This document shows positions 1 through 12,290 of a stretch of 64,000 nt of DNA, piece by piece. Positions within the stretch are counted from its first letter, which is position 1; the number at the start of each line of letters is the position of its first letter. The position numbers were made by a program, and so were the translations under genes. The notes below the pieces were generated by a model that saw only the letters and a list, made by a program, of their open reading frames with translations, was not told the origin of the DNA and did no database searches. Origin of the DNA: Limnomonas spitsbergensis (taxonomy: Eukaryota > Chlorophyta > Chlorophyceae > Chlamydomonadales); NCBI GenBank assembly GCA_037349105.1, contig JAYJMM010000036.1:372001-436000 (forward strand), read 5' to 3'.

Positions 1-2180
1 AGCAGCAGTCCTAGGCCCCAGGACAGAATGTGCTGCAGCAGTGACAGCAAGGGGTACAGCGGCAGCAAGCTCTGCAGGAGGATCTTGCAGACAACGGTGC
101 TGGCGAATAGGGAGGGGGCGCAGCGGCGTCGGCCCCTCGCAACAGGGCTGCATTGTTGTCTCGGTGTCTGGGGCAGTAGCTGTGGGCGGAGAGTTGACAG
201 AAAGGGCCCAGCAGGGCTTCTTCTTTGTCTGTGGTTTGTGCTGCTTAGCTGTCAGACTGACATTTGGGAGCTCAAAAATTCCATGTGCATGAATGTAATG
301 CGTTTCCCAGGTCTCCACTGCATGGTTTTGAGTACCGGTATATATTTAGCTCGCAAACAACCTTTTTTGAAGGGTCAAGTATTTCAGACACCGATTTCTG
401 TGTGTCTCTGGGTGGTGAATAGTCAAGCATGGCCAGAAGAAAGGCAAATTGTCTGTGCGCTGAAAAGCATTGGGGATTTGCAAGTACTAGTAGGCGGCCA
501 TGCATGTATTCTATATGTTTTGTCTTTGGTGCTCTTGCACTAGTTTATGATGTATAATTTGCACCAGCGGGCTGTCAGTGAAGAGACGATGTTCCTGGGG
601 ACCCTCATATTCAAGCAGATTGTGGACAATTGTTACAATGCTTCGGGGGAAATGGTTCAGTGGTAAATCGCTGGTGGCATCCATAACAAGAAGTTGAGAG
701 ATCGACCCATCACACGGTCTTCTCTCCCCCTGCCCATATCGTCGGGTTCTATGTTCCAGTCCCCTTACTTAGGATGGTCACCGTGGTCCTGGCTGTGCAT
801 GGTAGCTGGAATTGAGCTCCGTCATTCCCCACAAGCCCAACGCGGCCGAGCGTTCAGCAGGGCCCAGCGGGTACGAACCGTTCCGAACATGTTACAATGA
901 TGAAGTGTGCAGTGCATGGCATGACAAAAATAAATGCGCTGGGTAGCTGGGTTCAGCAAGGACATGATAGCTTGAAGGCTGAAACTAAGACACGCTAATT
1001 AGAGTCTAAGGTAATCAATGGGCGAAGATGGCACAATCAGATGTGAATATAAATGAACTAAGGGCAAGAAGTAAATCCAGGTGGCTGATGTGCTGAACTT
1101 TCATAATCAGACTATGAAAGTTCTGCACATACATGCTGTAACCCGCACGAAGTGGCCATTACGTTCCGTAATCAAAAGCACTGATAAGTACGGGTCTCAA
1201 AGCGTGGGTTAAGAGTACATCGGGAGGCTTAGAACCAAAGGGTATAGGCGATGAATTGGAGGCAATCATGCGTGTTGACGTAGCCACTAGTTAACTTACG
1301 CGGGGCCGCAGCATCAAGTGGTGGGAGGGGTAGATGGGCATGCCATGCTGTGACGAAAGCAGAGCCACCTCTTCTGCCCTAATTGTGACAAGGGCTGAGC
1401 TGGCTCATCGCAGGGTCTTCGGGTCTACTTCCGGTCTGGTGCGTCTCCGGCAGTGCAGTTGATACCAAGATCCAGCACTGATAAGGGATCTGCCACCCAG
1501 TCGATGGGAGAGCAGAAAATAGGGCCTGCGCAACAAACAGCAAGAGGGGTTGCACCATGTTGAACGCTGAAGAATATGACTTTTTGACACGGTGTGATCA
1601 CACCACTGCTGATGTTCAGGGAGACTCGTCGGCAATTCAGCTTCATCGCAGCCTGCAACCGGGCTGGAGCAAGCGGCCAGGCTGCTCATGCCACAGACTG
1701 GTCAAAGTTCCGTCCGTACCAGCAAGGTGGCCTGACCAAGGTGGTCTGATCCACATTGCAATAAACAGTGAGCAGGTGGTCTGATGTACCTTCAATACGG
1801 TAAACACTTTCAAGCACCATCCTCCCATGGTAGCGGTCAGCAGGGCCCAGCAGGTATGCACCGTTCTAAACCATGTGATGAGCATGTAGGCCCTCACGCC
1901 AGTCCGCCCATCGGGGGATCAAGAGAGGTGCTATGCCCGTCCACCCGTCCAGGGTTGTCATGGCCACCCGAGAGTCCCACGACTCAGATGCGTCACCCTT
2001 CAGATGGTCAGGTGCGCACTGCCTCTAAGACAACCAAGCACCGTCCTTAAGGACCTGCTTGAAGGCCATCATGCCCCTCTGCCCGCCCAAGGGGGATTGC
2101 AGGTTCTACAAACAGACACACGCATACACACCACTGTTAAGTTTAGGGTGCTTCATCTACCCTTCATCTACCCTTCAGCT
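1..2180. other. Stretch with no supported gene
   Basis: I see no reading frame here with convincing coding character, splice signals or recognisable domains. Two segments, about 840-895 and 1835-1895, resemble each other (both carry GCAGGGCCCAGC followed by GGTA and ACCGTTC) and vaguely resemble the dispersed LINE-tail repeat described elsewhere in the window, so part of this stretch is probably old repeat. Confidence 0.3.
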
Positions 2181-2183
2181 ACA

Positions 2184-5100
2184 TCACGCACCATCCTCGA
2201 CGATGAGTATGAAGGCCGTCATGATCGACCGCCCGTCCGGGGTGGTCAAGGGTACCCTCGGGTTCCACGACTGAGGCGCAGCTCCCCAGATGATGCCAGG
2301 CACGCCGGCCGGGTCCGTCAAGTTCATGCCCTGGCCAATGATGCCCTCCGAGTTCCACCAGTGCATGTTGAAGCGGTTGTCACCCAGCATGGTGTTGTCG
2401 CGGTATAGGTCGCCTGGCGCGGTACAGTCGCCTGATGCGGGTACGGAAAGGGTGGGGTTCGGAGGGCGGCCCAGGGTGGCATTGTCGCGGTGCAGGTTGC
2501 AGTACAGGCGCGGTACAATCGCCGGACATATGCCGCACAAATTGGACAAGAAGTACCGGCGGGGCGCAATCAGAGTAAGGCTGGGAGGGCAGACCAGGGT
2601 GGTGGTGTCATGGTACAAGTCGCCAGGCACAGAACAGTCAACTGACGATCGCAAATAAAATAAGATATTTGCTGGCAGGGCGCATTCAGGGTGAAGTTGG
2701 GACTCGGGAATGCTGTTCTCAGCATCAGGGGGGAGGTGCACAGGCCTACAGGTACAAGGTTCTGGACATAAATGATCGGGCGGTTCAACCATTGAATTTT
2801 TTACAAGGTTCTGGGTTCATGCATTTACAGTAGTAGCTATGTGTTTCAGGGTGTTGTGGGGGCGGCTGCAGGGTCTTAGGTTGTGATGGAATGTTGATCA
2901 CAGGTGTTGCATGCCCCCTGGGAATCTGGGATGGATAGGTATGTCCCTGTGCACCTCTGGGCCCTACTGGAAAGGCTCAGCCGCGTGGGCGCCTAACCGC
3001 CAGATTGGAAGAGGTAGGAAACGTAAGGAAAGAGGGAAAGAAAAGAGGAACAAGATGGAAATGACTGCAAAAGAAAGGATAAAGAGTTTGTTGCTGGTAA
3101 GTCATCGCAGCCATCCAAATATTTTCTGAAGGGGCCAGGCAGAGCGAACCGGGGGGGAGCGAGCAACCAAAACCCAAACAGACACGCACCAACCAATACC
3201 GTAAATTTATGACGTTACATCGCTGGGCCTTGCTTTAATCAAGCTCGGCCACTGCCGTAAGTGGTCGTAGCTGGGATGCTGGATCATCAGCCTTCTAAAT
3301 TAATCCCAGGGACCTCAGGCGCCCTTATGCTGCATAAGCTGCCGGAGGACCTGACTGATGACACAGAGTGGCTGATTGCAGGCTGGTTAGAGCAGCTGTG
3401 AGGGTGGACTTCTATGCCACCCCCCAGCTCAGGGCACTCCAGGTGTTGGTGCTGCGTTGATTGCGACTTAATCTCACACCCATTCCCCCCCCCTCCTCGT
3501 GTGGATCACATTCAGCAGTAACCATTTTTTCCTCACCAGTGAACGCATAGCCAAACACAGTCCTGTTGTTGATCCCATAAGGCACTGTGACCACCTTGGA
3601 GGTCGTCCTGGTCTTGTTGCGGTGTCGCATGATCCTGTTGACCTCCACTGTGGTCTCCATCTTGGTCTCGGAGAAGCTCAGGAATGGAAAAAGGCCCGAG
3701 CTTAGGCTGTCAATGCAGTTGCTGGCGAGGTAGCTGTACACGCTGACGGTGCCGGTGACAGAAATGTTGAATTTCGGCGGAAAGAATGGCAGCGGGAAGG
3801 ATTGATATAGCGCAGTCGTATTCAGGACCTGCGTCAGGGTCACGCCGCAGTGCACCGCGATCAGTAAGAACCAGACTGGCAGAAGGGCGGTGATAAGATG
3901 CTGGCCACCGAGGTGGTCCAAAGCATCTGTTAAGTCGCGACGATGGGGCACGGCTTGGTCGTAGATCAGCAATGATCTTATCGTTCACCTCGCCTGCTGA
4001 TGGACAATGACCAATCTCTGCAAGCTAAAGTGCAGGAGGAGATAGGTGGCAGATTTCCCCTCGGGCATCCCTGGGTGCGGGTAGTTAGGAAGGATCTGCA
4101 GAAGCAGTAGATGGCTACACATGAGCGTGAATTCACAGCCTGCACCATGCATGAGGCTCGACGCCCATTGGCTAGAGGCCTCCCTTGCTGCGATAGCCGG
4201 CACTGAGCAGCTGGCCCCTGCACCCACATCGTATCAGATGCCATCTTCGCCCACACAAGCTGCTGTATGCCTGTACCTCCCTTTCAGGGTCAGACTTCAG
4301 GGCATGGCATGGATAATCATTGGCACGCCATCAAGCTGCTGTCTCTTCCATTCGGATCTAGGTGCTGGGGTTGAGGGCATGGCATCCAGAGCATGGTGTA
4401 CCTACACAAGCTGTTGTACCTGCCAGGTGTTCATGATTCCGACCAGAACGTTGGAGTACGGACGCGTAACTGCAGACGTGACGACTGCACGTTGGGGAGG
4501 TGGGCGCAGAGTGCAAGGTTGCCGTCAGTTGGTGACAGGGAGCACAGAGGTGCGATGGACAAGGCTATGGTGGACTCGAGTTACAGAGAGGGTGGCATAT
4601 GGCCAGAAGGAAGGTGAGAAAAAACGCCATGCTGGACAGAGAAGGCCACCGCTCAGAGGGTTGTTTTTAGCGCACTGGACATTGAAATGGCTGCTAAGTC
4701 TCCGCCTGTGGCCAAGGGATTTTGGTCCAGCATGCCCTGTTGTTTTATCCACCGGCCGGCTATGGTTTGTTGACAGCCACCACCTGGTGCGCTCTAAAAA
4801 CCGCTCGGCTGCTCAGGGGCCGCTCAGGGGCTCTTAGTTGGTGCTTCTGGATGCTTTGACTGGTTGACATAATGCAGTCTGGTCAGGGGAAGCAGTCACC
4901 ATGTCCTGTACACAAATTGTTGTTGACGCTGCTAGCGGGGAATCCGGGGATGCATGGGTCGTGCAGCAGGTAGGGCAGGGTTTGCAACCCTAGCCAGCAT
5001 ATCATTCATGAGTGCTAGACTATGGGATCTAATGCTATCTGCGGTTTTATTGTACCTACCTAAGGGCACGTTCTTGTTCAGGGTCCATCTGTGTAAACCA

Positions 5101-5460
5101 CCCCTGCAATCAGGGCGGATTCGGTATCTCAGAATTCCAGATGCTCACATCAGGCACCGGGTAGATCTGCATATATCAGACGTTGGTCCCTTTCAGACAT
5201 GTGATCTCGATAGGGTGCCACATCCAAGATATTTCGACTGCGGAAGTTGCATCATCAGAAGCGATCTTCCCCGGGGTCGTTTGGGCTGTTGTTGTAGCGG
5301 CTGCCGGGAGGCGACCAACAGAAAGTGTGTGCAAGTTCAGGCATGGTGCTTAAAGCACGGGTATGCCATACAGCATCGCCTGCACTCACCCATGTGCCTC
5401 CGCGCCTTCCCAGGTGACCGCAGCAGCTATCAAAATGAGGAAACCGAGGTAGATCGCCAT
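2184..5460 (-). CDS. Candidate multi-exon secreted or membrane protein gene, unrecognised
   Basis: Several minus-strand segments look like exons of one gene, but the chain is not proven. A first exon at 5460-5390 starts with ATG and encodes a signal peptide (MAIYLGFLILIAAAVTWEG), followed by a GTGAGT donor. A segment near 5246-5170 follows a CAG acceptor. An exon at 4095-3989 lies between a CTTCTGCAG acceptor and a GTGAAC donor. The stretch 3925-3530 encodes a hydrophobic segment (ITALLPVWFLLIAVHCGV) and several N-x-S/T sites, ending near a GTGAGG. The frame 2792-2184 holds three degenerate repeats of the type GDLYRDNTML and a segment reading MHWWNSEGIIGQG. I do not recognise the family. The phase between the second and third segments could not be made to fit, so some boundaries are wrong or the gene is decayed. 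A LINE tail at 2949-3255 sits inside an intron. Confidence 0.33.
2400..2650. repeat. Degenerate tandem triplicate of about 100 bp
   Basis: Three imperfect copies of a module centred on GTCGCGGTAYAGGTYGC plus GGTACAGTCGCC occur at about 2395-2435, 2485-2525 and 2605-2640. On the minus strand they encode three related peptides (LYRDNTML, LHRDNATL, LYHDTTTL), so the repeat probably arose within a coding exon. Confidence 0.45.
2949..3130 (-). mobile_element. 3' end of a truncated LINE with conserved tail
   Basis: Read on the minus strand, a pyrimidine-rich leader (about 3130-3003) runs into the shared tail GGCGCCCACGCGGCTGAGCC followed by GTAGGGCCCAGAGGTG at about 3002-2949. The same order, pyrimidine-rich 3'UTR then tail, is seen behind LINE reading frames at 14.4-14.9 kb and 15.2-15.4 kb. 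No coding part of the LINE remains here. Confidence 0.5.
3207..3255 (-). repeat. Decayed copy of the LINE-tail repeat
   Basis: The plus strand reads ATGACGTTACATCGCTGGGC then CTTGCTTTAATCAAGCTCGG, the reverse complement of a diverged tail. The distal GGCGCC part is lost. Confidence 0.4.
4260..5160. other. No supported gene of its own (possibly intron of the flanking candidate)
   Basis: Contains a diverged tandem duplication: CACACAAGCTGCTGTATGCC followed by GGGCATGGCATGG recurs 140 bp later as CACAAGCTGTTGTACC with GGGCATGGCATCC between the copies. The long plus-strand frame at 4121-4837 has no protein character that I can support. Confidence 0.3.
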
Positions 5461-5818
5461 ACTAGCTAGATGCGCGTAGTGCCTTCGCACTTGTAAATGT
5501 AGAAGGGAATGCAGAGAGACTCTGCAAGACACTGCGTGTATCGGCTAAAGGTCTCATATCTGATATGTACGGCATGTATGGTTTACGTCGTCCAACAGCT
5601 GTTGATCCCGCGTGACTGACCCACCCTTGGGGTGTCACTGGTAACCTGGGACAAGCTGACGACTTACCACATCGAGCTCCGCCATGCTTCACATGCCGCG
5701 GCATGGAACCGCCTGCACTCCCCCTCTTTTCTTCCGGACCTCTAGATGGCGTACGGTTTGTTCGAACAGACTACCAATGTTTAAAAAACATTACGCGTTT
5801 TGTTTTGCCAGCCTGCTC

Positions 5819-5872
5819 GATTTGTCCGTTTCATTCGCCCAAACATTTCGGGCGAATGAAACGAACAAAATC
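5819..5872. repeat. Short-loop hairpin
   Basis: Perfect 14-bp arms (5827-5840 and 5850-5863, core TTTCATTCGCCC) enclose a 9-nt loop. The pairing extends imperfectly to about 23 bp on each side. No transposon ends or target duplication were recognised. Confidence 0.75.
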
Positions 5873-6940
5873 GAAACGTGGCACCCAAACTCCAATGGAA
5901 ACACAGCCAAAGGGGACCTGTGAAGCTGACAATCGAATTGCAGCAGCGACAGCACACCCGGGCTGGGGCTGCCAGCGTGGATACTCGACAGCTTCAACAC
6001 GCCGCTTGCATGCCCACTTTTCACGTTTGCACACTCTTTGTTTAACATTAAAACGCTTCAGCAGAGACACGCTACTATACATACCAAACAGTACCTGGCA
6101 CATTCCCTCAAAATACAGCCCTTGCCTCCCAATCGCATCCTGCTCCTCCCTTGTACCCGTAGGCGACAGTGGTGACTGGTGAACATAAATCTCTGGTTGG
6201 CCTAGTTCATTTAGTCTCGATCATCAATCCGGCATGCATGAACAGGTCATATTGATCACGTCAGTAGGTAGTGAACATGCAGATGAGGCCCAGGCGACAT
6301 GTAGAGGTTAGAGAATGAACAAGGTCTCTACGGTAGCAGCCAGACTGCCAGTTGGCTAACTGAAATCAGAACATACATCAGATGGTACTGGTGGCTACGG
6401 GTAACAAGTACGGTAAGCCGACTTATACCTATGGACCTATGGACCTGATAGGGCGTAGCTTTCTTTCTTTCTTATGGTGGAAACAGGGGGGAGACATTGT
6501 GGCCTGCCTTATTAGAAACGAGCGGATAAACAAGGCTCTAGCACTCCCAATGTTCACAAAATTCGTCCTCCACAGAATTAGTTAAGATACGTCATGCCAA
6601 ATAAGATACGTCAAACAAAAAGGGAAAGAGCCAATCCCTAAGGAAGTAAGGAGGCAAAACGAATACAACAAATTATATATGTGTTTTGCTTACCGGTAAG
6701 TAAAAGTTTTTAATGGTATTGCTTGTCAGAAATTCAGAATTAGCTCAGGACCCGGTATACAACACAAACAATTATGTTTCAGGACATGCAGCCAGTCCTT
6801 GAAAGATGCATCGGCCAATTGTTCATCAGCCTTTTCATCCTGCCTTCCCTGCCCCTGCCACTGCATCTCCATCCCCGAGCCTAACACTTTTGACTTTTCA
6901 CTTGCCCTCGCTTTGCGCAGCAAATCCCGGCTTCTAACCG
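5873..6940. other. Stretch with no supported gene
   Basis: No convincing frame or RNA gene. It contains one TACCGGTA octamer (6691-6698), itself inside the palindrome CTTACCGGTAAG. Confidence 0.3.
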
Positions 6941-7004
6941 CTATCAGTCAAGGCCGCCACCGGGGGGGCAGGTGCTGGTCGCGGTCGCGGCGCCGCCGGG
7001 TTTG

Positions 7005-7130
7005 TCCGAGCCTCCGAGGCGACCGCCAGGCCTGTCTGAGTTGGCCGCCAGGCCTGTCCGAGGAGGCCGCCAGGCCTGTCCGCAGTGGCCGCCGGCCTGT
7101 CTGAGGTGGCCGCCGGGCCTGTCCGAGGTG
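7005..7130. repeat. GC-rich minisatellite, about 21-bp unit
   Basis: About six imperfect copies of GGCCGCCAGGCCTGTCCGAG are arranged head to tail. Both strands stay open through it, producing proline/arginine-rich frames that I treat as by-products of the repeat. Confidence 0.8.
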
Positions 7131-7437
7131 CTGATGTGGTGGCTGGTTTGGCTACCGCTGCATGGCGTTGCCAAACCTGTCTGGCCGACAGTACAGCCTT
7201 CAAAATTTTGGTGCAAGGCGTGCTCGAGGATGGAGTAGGTGCGACACGACTGGGTTCATTCTCAGTTTTCCCACGCCACTTTCGTGACGTGGTTGAGTGT
7301 TGGTTGCTTGCACATGGGGCGTCACTGGTATTTTGCTCGCTGTCCTGGTTCATTTCAGTGCATGTCCCGGTTAATGGGCACATGTCTCATGCATCAAATG
7401 TGATGCTCCCCTGGAATGTAAAAGCATATGACAAAAC

Positions 7438-7650
7438 TTCCCAGGCCATGTAACTTCACAGGCCATGTAACTTCACAGGCTATGTAACTTCCCATGCCAT
7501 GTAACTTCACAGGCCATGAAACTTCACAGGCTATGTGACTTCACAGGCTATGTGACTTCCCAGGCCATGAAACTTCCCAGGCTATGTGATTTCACAGGCT
7601 ATGTAACATCCCAGGCCATGTAAGTTCCCAGGCCATGGAGCTTCACATGC
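7438..7650. repeat. 18-bp minisatellite
   Basis: About twelve copies of an 18-bp unit of the form CAGGCCATGTAACTTCCC with C/T variation (CAGGCTATG, ACTTCACAG). It abuts the 3' side of a decayed LINE on the minus strand. Confidence 0.85.
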
Positions 7651-8620
7651 ATGTGTGTCGCGCTGCTGACCAATGCGCCGTCCTCTAGTTTCGACCGTGC
7701 AGATTGCGCCGAGCCGCACCCTGAAGTTTGTACACACCGGACTACACTCCCTACACCAGCACACAATCACTGAAACCAGGCACGGTAGGCGGCCGCAGAC
7801 CAATGCTTGATGGCTGGGTCCCTGGGATCCACTTGGCCGGTCACCTCCAGGCTCCAGCTGCGCCCGATCGCAGGCTGCGTTGGTAGGTAGCACCTCTGTG
7901 AAGGGTAGAGGAAAAGAGGCTGTAGGTCAGTCACTGTCTGGCACAGTTTGTGGACAGCTGCTCCCTGCTCCAGCTCCTCCAAGGCACCAAACAATGCCCT
8001 GCACCAATTGCGCCCCCTAGTCAATGACGTTACACCTCTGGGCCATGCACAAGAAGGCTCGGCCGCGCTGGCGCCTCCTAGTGCATTCTCTGCCTGCAAG
8101 CTGCATGTCGGCTACCATGGCAGCCACCATGAGTAGGCTGTCTTGCTTTGCTGCTGGTGCTATCGCTGCGTTGTAGAAGCGGAATATTTGATGCCACAAA
8201 CGTCGCTGTAACGGCTGGATCTGCAGCTCTCTCATGCCCCCCAGCTGGCGGTGGACGCAGGAAACTCGGCAGAAAGCCTCGCAGACTGGCACAGGTGCTA
8301 AAGCAAGCTTAACTGCATCCTGCTCTTGATGCAGTGCCGCGGACGAATGTGACCGGTGGCCCACACCACATCACCGTAGTTGACCACAGGCGCGGCATAG
8401 ACAATCGTCAACCGGATGCATGTAGGTAGATAATGCCTCAGACGCACCTTGGCGGCCATGCAGCGGACACGCTGCAGCGCGGCAGCCAGAGACATCTCCC
8501 TGCCTTGCATGGCCTTCTGTATTCTACCGCTCTTGTGCTGAATGATGCCCCAAACTTAAATTTCTGGACACGTTTCAGCACTGTCCTGCGCTGGACACAC
8601 AGGCTGGTTTTTCTGACCAA
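7582..8620 (-). pseudogene. Decayed LINE ORF2 fragment, C-terminal region
   Basis: Minus-strand frames at 8510-8298, 8364-8017, 8099-7767 and 7893-7582 form one broken coding region. The first contains a stretch (RLRHYLPTCIRLTIVYAAPV) typical of the segment after the reverse-transcriptase palm in LINE-encoded polymerases. The last contains FRVRLGAICTVETRGRR, closely matching RLRLGAVSTADTRGRR of the LINE at 14.4 kb, so both belong to one family. Several frameshifts and an inserted copy of the LINE-tail repeat (8016-8082) break it. It is non-functional. Confidence 0.6.
8016..8082 (-). mobile_element. LINE-tail micro-retroposon inserted in a LINE fragment
   Basis: A solo tail (plus strand GTCAATGACGTTACACC to GGCTCGGCCGCGCTGGCGCC) interrupts the decayed LINE frame. 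It is flanked by CCTAGT on both sides (8016-8021 and 8077-8082), a possible 6-bp target duplication. Confidence 0.55.
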
Positions 8621-8803
8621 GTGACGGGTCTGTTTGTTTCTTTCATTTTTGTTGGCGCCTAGGGTCTTCAGGGGCTGGGAAGTAAAAATACCTTTCCTCT
8701 TTGGGGTGGTTTTCTTGTTCCCCTCTGCTTTCTATCCTCTCCTTAGAGAGTTGCATACCCGCTGGGCCCTGCATAACGCTCTGCCGCGTGGGGCTGGTAG
8801 GGG

Positions 8804-8864
8804 GTCAATGACCTTACACCTCCGGGTCCTGCTCGAAACAGGCTCGGCCGCGTGGGCGCCTAAC
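8804..8864 (-). repeat. Solo LINE-tail repeat
   Basis: Plus strand reads GTCAATGACCTTACACCTCC and then GGCTCGGCCGCGTGGGCGCC, the reverse complement of the tail. A second, more decayed fragment (GCTGGGCCCTGCATAACG) lies just left at 8760-8795. No clear target duplication. Confidence 0.6.
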
Positions 8865-9123
8865 TTTTGTTTGCATGGGTCGGTACCTTAGCTCAATTGG
8901 ATCCAATTAGCTTATGTGAGGGGGGCAGGAATATGGAATAATCCTAGACAGGGAGGGAGAATATCGCATGGCGGGTTTGATCTCTCTATCTTTGGGATGG
9001 CTGCCACTAGTGTTATACAATCGGACCACTTACACGTCCTCTCTTAGCTTTTGCTTAGCTGACGGCTAAGATTTGATCGGGCTGGGCAGTCTTCAGACTT
9101 CCCTTCAATTTTAGGGGTGGTCT

Positions 9124-9257
9124 TTGCTTTCTACTACCATCGTCTGTTTCTTTTCTCCTGAAGTCATTATTTTATTTCATTTTTCTCCCGACCAGACAGT
9201 CGGGCGCCCATGCGGCCGAGCATTTCGAGCATGGCCCAGAGGTGTAACGTCATTGAC
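9124..9257 (+). mobile_element. LINE 3' end: pyrimidine-rich leader plus tail
   Basis: A T/C-rich leader (from about 9124) runs into CGACCAGACAGTCGGGCGCC and on to AGAGGTGTAACGTCATTGAC, ending at 9257. This copy preserves the GACCAGACAG sequence at the 5' side of the tail that is also seen in the retroposed copy at 46,707-46,777. Confidence 0.55.
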
Positions 9258-9261
9258 ACGT

Positions 9262-10382
9262 GACTGTGGTGTCAACAGAGCCAACATGAAGACACGTAAC
9301 GGAAGTTGGGACCTTGGGGGGCTAATCATTACAATATTTACATTTGAACTGACATAAAGCCAATAAGCCAGGCTGAGCCTTGCCATTGTTTACGCTAAAA
9401 AAAAATCGTGGCCACAACGTCTAGGCCCAGGACTTGCACGAGTCAGGAGGATCCAGAGGTTGAAAAGTGAGTGAAGTGACAAACGTTGCAGCCACGCACT
9501 AAAACAGTACAAAAATCCACAAGTGTAGATTAAAATTGAGCGAGCTTAAGAGTAAATGTGCAATTCTTGAGGATTAACATCTTTAAGCTTGAGCACCCCA
9601 GGGCATATCTAAAGAATCAAACTTAAAAGTTAAAAGCGCAGCCAAAGAGGCCCTTCCCTGATGTCCAGGGATACCCGTATACAATTGTATTGAGCAGTGA
9701 TATTAAAAAAGCAGCCAGAATCCTCTGAGGGAAAAGTGTGAACCAGCTGCAAAAAAAAGGCCCTCCAAAGCTTTGTCCGACCCGTTGTACAGCTGACTTT
9801 AAGGCCTCATGGCAAGGACATCATGATGAGCCACTTGACCCAAGACCATATTGCTAGACTAAAATGCTTTCACTCACACACTGCCGAGAATCCATGCGTT
9901 ACTGGGGAAAGCTAATGCGCAAGACTTGGCAGGGCATGGCTGCCGATCAATCGGTTTCCACAGCCTCTGCCTTGCACTGATGCCTGATGGCTTTGGAAAC
10001 AAAAGATAAATGGAAACAAGACCATTATCAACAAATAAGATACTGCTATGTCAAAGGGGTTCAAAGCATCGACAGATACAGTCAGTAAAGGAAAAATTCC
10101 GGGCGCTATTCCACATACATGACACACACACCTACAAACCAAAGCACGATGGCACTGAATCTTCAATCTACCACTCCAATCTTCAAGGAGCAATGCCCCC
10201 TGTCAAAATATAGCTGCTGCAAAGTGCAGGCATTCTTAGACACCACCCCTGTACCCTCCATAACGATCCTCAGTCACTCTGAGTCTCTGCTCACCAGAAG
10301 AAGTCCTTGCCTATCCTTAATGGCAATTGGTGAACAGCTGCATCCTCTCTGCTACTCAGGGTCCATCTCATGCATCTCCTCC
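9262..10382. other. Stretch with no supported gene
   Basis: AT-richer sequence without a convincing frame. The downstream 3' flank of the minus-strand exon at 10.4 kb lies here, so it may hold that gene's 3'UTR. Confidence 0.3.
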
Positions 10383-11498
10383 TCACTCATTCAACCTGCT
10401 GTCAAGGCTGTCATCCTCGGCAGGGCCACCATCTGAGTTGCAACCTACGACGAGCAACTGCACCGGGAGGGGTGCATGGCTGCTGGGATGAAATTGCCTG
10501 CCAACAGCGCGAGTTAACCGTGCCTCGTTGACAGCACTAGGCCTGAAACAGCAGGTGGCAGCAGACTGCATGTAAAGATGCTCCACATCAGCTTTTGGGG
10601 CTGAAAGCTGCGCAAAGAGTACACAACGCTCGCTAATCGGAGCAGATAGCTGTGCTTGCAGTAGATCACTGTTCTGGCTTCTGATGTCGGACTCGGGGTC
10701 TCCCATGTTGTTCATGCTGTGGTACATACCCGCAAGCCATCGCAAGCGGCGACCCATGCTGACCGGTGCTGGCTCGTCCTCGTCCTCATCGCGGCCAAGG
10801 TCGGGCTCGCAGTAGGCGGCACCGTGCACCCTGCCCTCGAGCAGGAAATCCATATCCGTGTCGCACTTGTCCCAAGGCCATCCTTCATCTTCGCCGTCGC
10901 TAAATTGGGCCGAGACCAGGGGGGCTGCAGGAGAGGCAGGGGCAGCATCTTGGCAAGGCTGGAAAGCAGCGCTGCGAGTCGAGTTCAAGCCGCTGGCGAA
11001 AACGCAATGCTGGTCGCAGGGTCGCTGCCCGTCACGGGCGGACAGCAGCAACGACATGGCTGAGGATGAGCCATGGCATTTATGCTCGCGGCGGTACAGA
11101 ATAGTCTCTTCAATTGCATCGGTATCGTTCTCGGATGAAAGATCGAGATAGCTGCCCCAAGGCATCATCACAGGCGCAGTGGTCAAGTCACCTGTTCAGG
11201 ACAGGACAGGACAGGCAAGAGGCACCGTTAGCAGACAGCGACCCATAATTTCATTCTGTCTTGAAACCGTTACAGGGCAGGAAGCCAAGGCGCCGTCCAG
11301 AATTGCTCGACAACACCAAGGTTAGAAACTGGCGAGTAGACCCCCCAGGCATATACCTGAGTGCGCCCTTGATCTCAGCTCTGCTTGAACATTCATGTAG
11401 ATCGTTATCTGATTTTGTTCGAGGCGCGTCTACGCACACTGGGATGGGCCAGAAATCCACGGTGGCGCTTGAGCCCTCTATCAGACTAAATTATTAAT
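10383..11498 (-). CDS. 3' part of an unrecognised minus-strand gene (one long exon plus a candidate upstream exon)
   Basis: The terminal exon runs from a CTGAACAG acceptor near 11,191 to a stop at 10,383, about 269 codons. The product is acidic and low in complexity: a DLSSENDTDAIEE stretch, SDGEDEGWPWDKCDTDMDF, and DEDEDEPAPVSMGRRLRWL. No catalytic motif or membrane segment is visible. A second segment, about 11,498-11,366, reads IEGSSATVDFWPIPVCVDAP in a good coding frame and ends at a GTATAT donor, but its splice phase does not fit the terminal exon directly, so an exon between them may be missing or the join is wrong. I do not recognise the family; the acidic clusters suggest a nuclear or regulatory protein, which is only inference. 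Confidence 0.4.
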
Positions 11499-11499
11499 A

Positions 11500-12059
11500 G
11501 GAGGGAATCAACAGTTTGCAATGTAGATGACTTAAACACGTACAGTGGGAGATACAGACGTCCTGGTAGTTTCATGGGTCACCTCTGGACTCGACCCACG
11601 GTCTGTACGGCACCGACCGCTGCCGCACGTGGTCATCATGACCTCGAACCCAGCTCGAACCCATGTGCATGTGAGAGCATATGATTCTTGATCTTGGGGT
11701 CACTTTCTGCACGCATCCGAGTACTCAGACCTCATGTATCTCCCAACAGAACAAAGCTCGCTGCCTCATCCAACGTTCCCTCACAAGAGGCGCAGAAATG
11801 TGTGTCTTCACAATTATGGTTGCACGCAACCCCTGGCTACTGCTCTCCCTCCAGGTGTCCATGACCATGACAGTATGACACGTGTATCCCACATTGGATG
11901 CTTTTTCGTGCCCCCCCGATATACTCTGCCGCCTTCGTCTGGATCTCCTCTTAATTGAATGACTTCCCATTGCCCATCTCCACAGATATCCGAGTCCTGC
12001 ACTCCTGCCCATCTTGCCAACCCTGCATTCCTCCTTGATGACCTTCAACAACCCGGTTC
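11500..12059. other. Stretch with no supported gene
   Basis: No convincing exon, RNA gene or repeat array seen. Confidence 0.3.
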
Positions 12060-12290
12060 AACAATGCGGCACTACCGTATCCACAATCTTGAACTTAGGT
12101 GTAATTCTAATCTTAGATTTTGCCTTTCCCTCAAGTCCACACAGCATGCAAACTGGTACAAATTTTGCGCACCGACCGCTGGATGGACCCTCTCTCTACA
12201 CCTACCTTGGACCCTAACGACTCAAGCCAACCCAATGGGTACTTCCGTTTCCCGCCACCTCTTCCGTCTTCGCCACCTCTCCCTGCAGCC
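12060..12290 (+). repeat. Dispersed repeat, copy 1
   Basis: Matches 32,740-32,975 with scattered differences; both contain CAAGTCCACACA followed about 50 bp later by CTCTACACCTACCTTGGACC and then a run of CCACC/CTTCGCCACC triplets. The sequence lies upstream of a LINE-like 3' end here, so it may be internal LINE sequence. Confidence 0.5.

Noticed and set aside
28..543. 171-codon plus-strand frame at the window start
   Set aside because: No recognisable protein features, overlaps frames on the other strand, and no splice or promoter context that I can support.
4121..4837. 238-codon plus-strand frame
   Set aside because: Low coding character, contains a local duplication, and lies antisense to candidate minus-strand exons.
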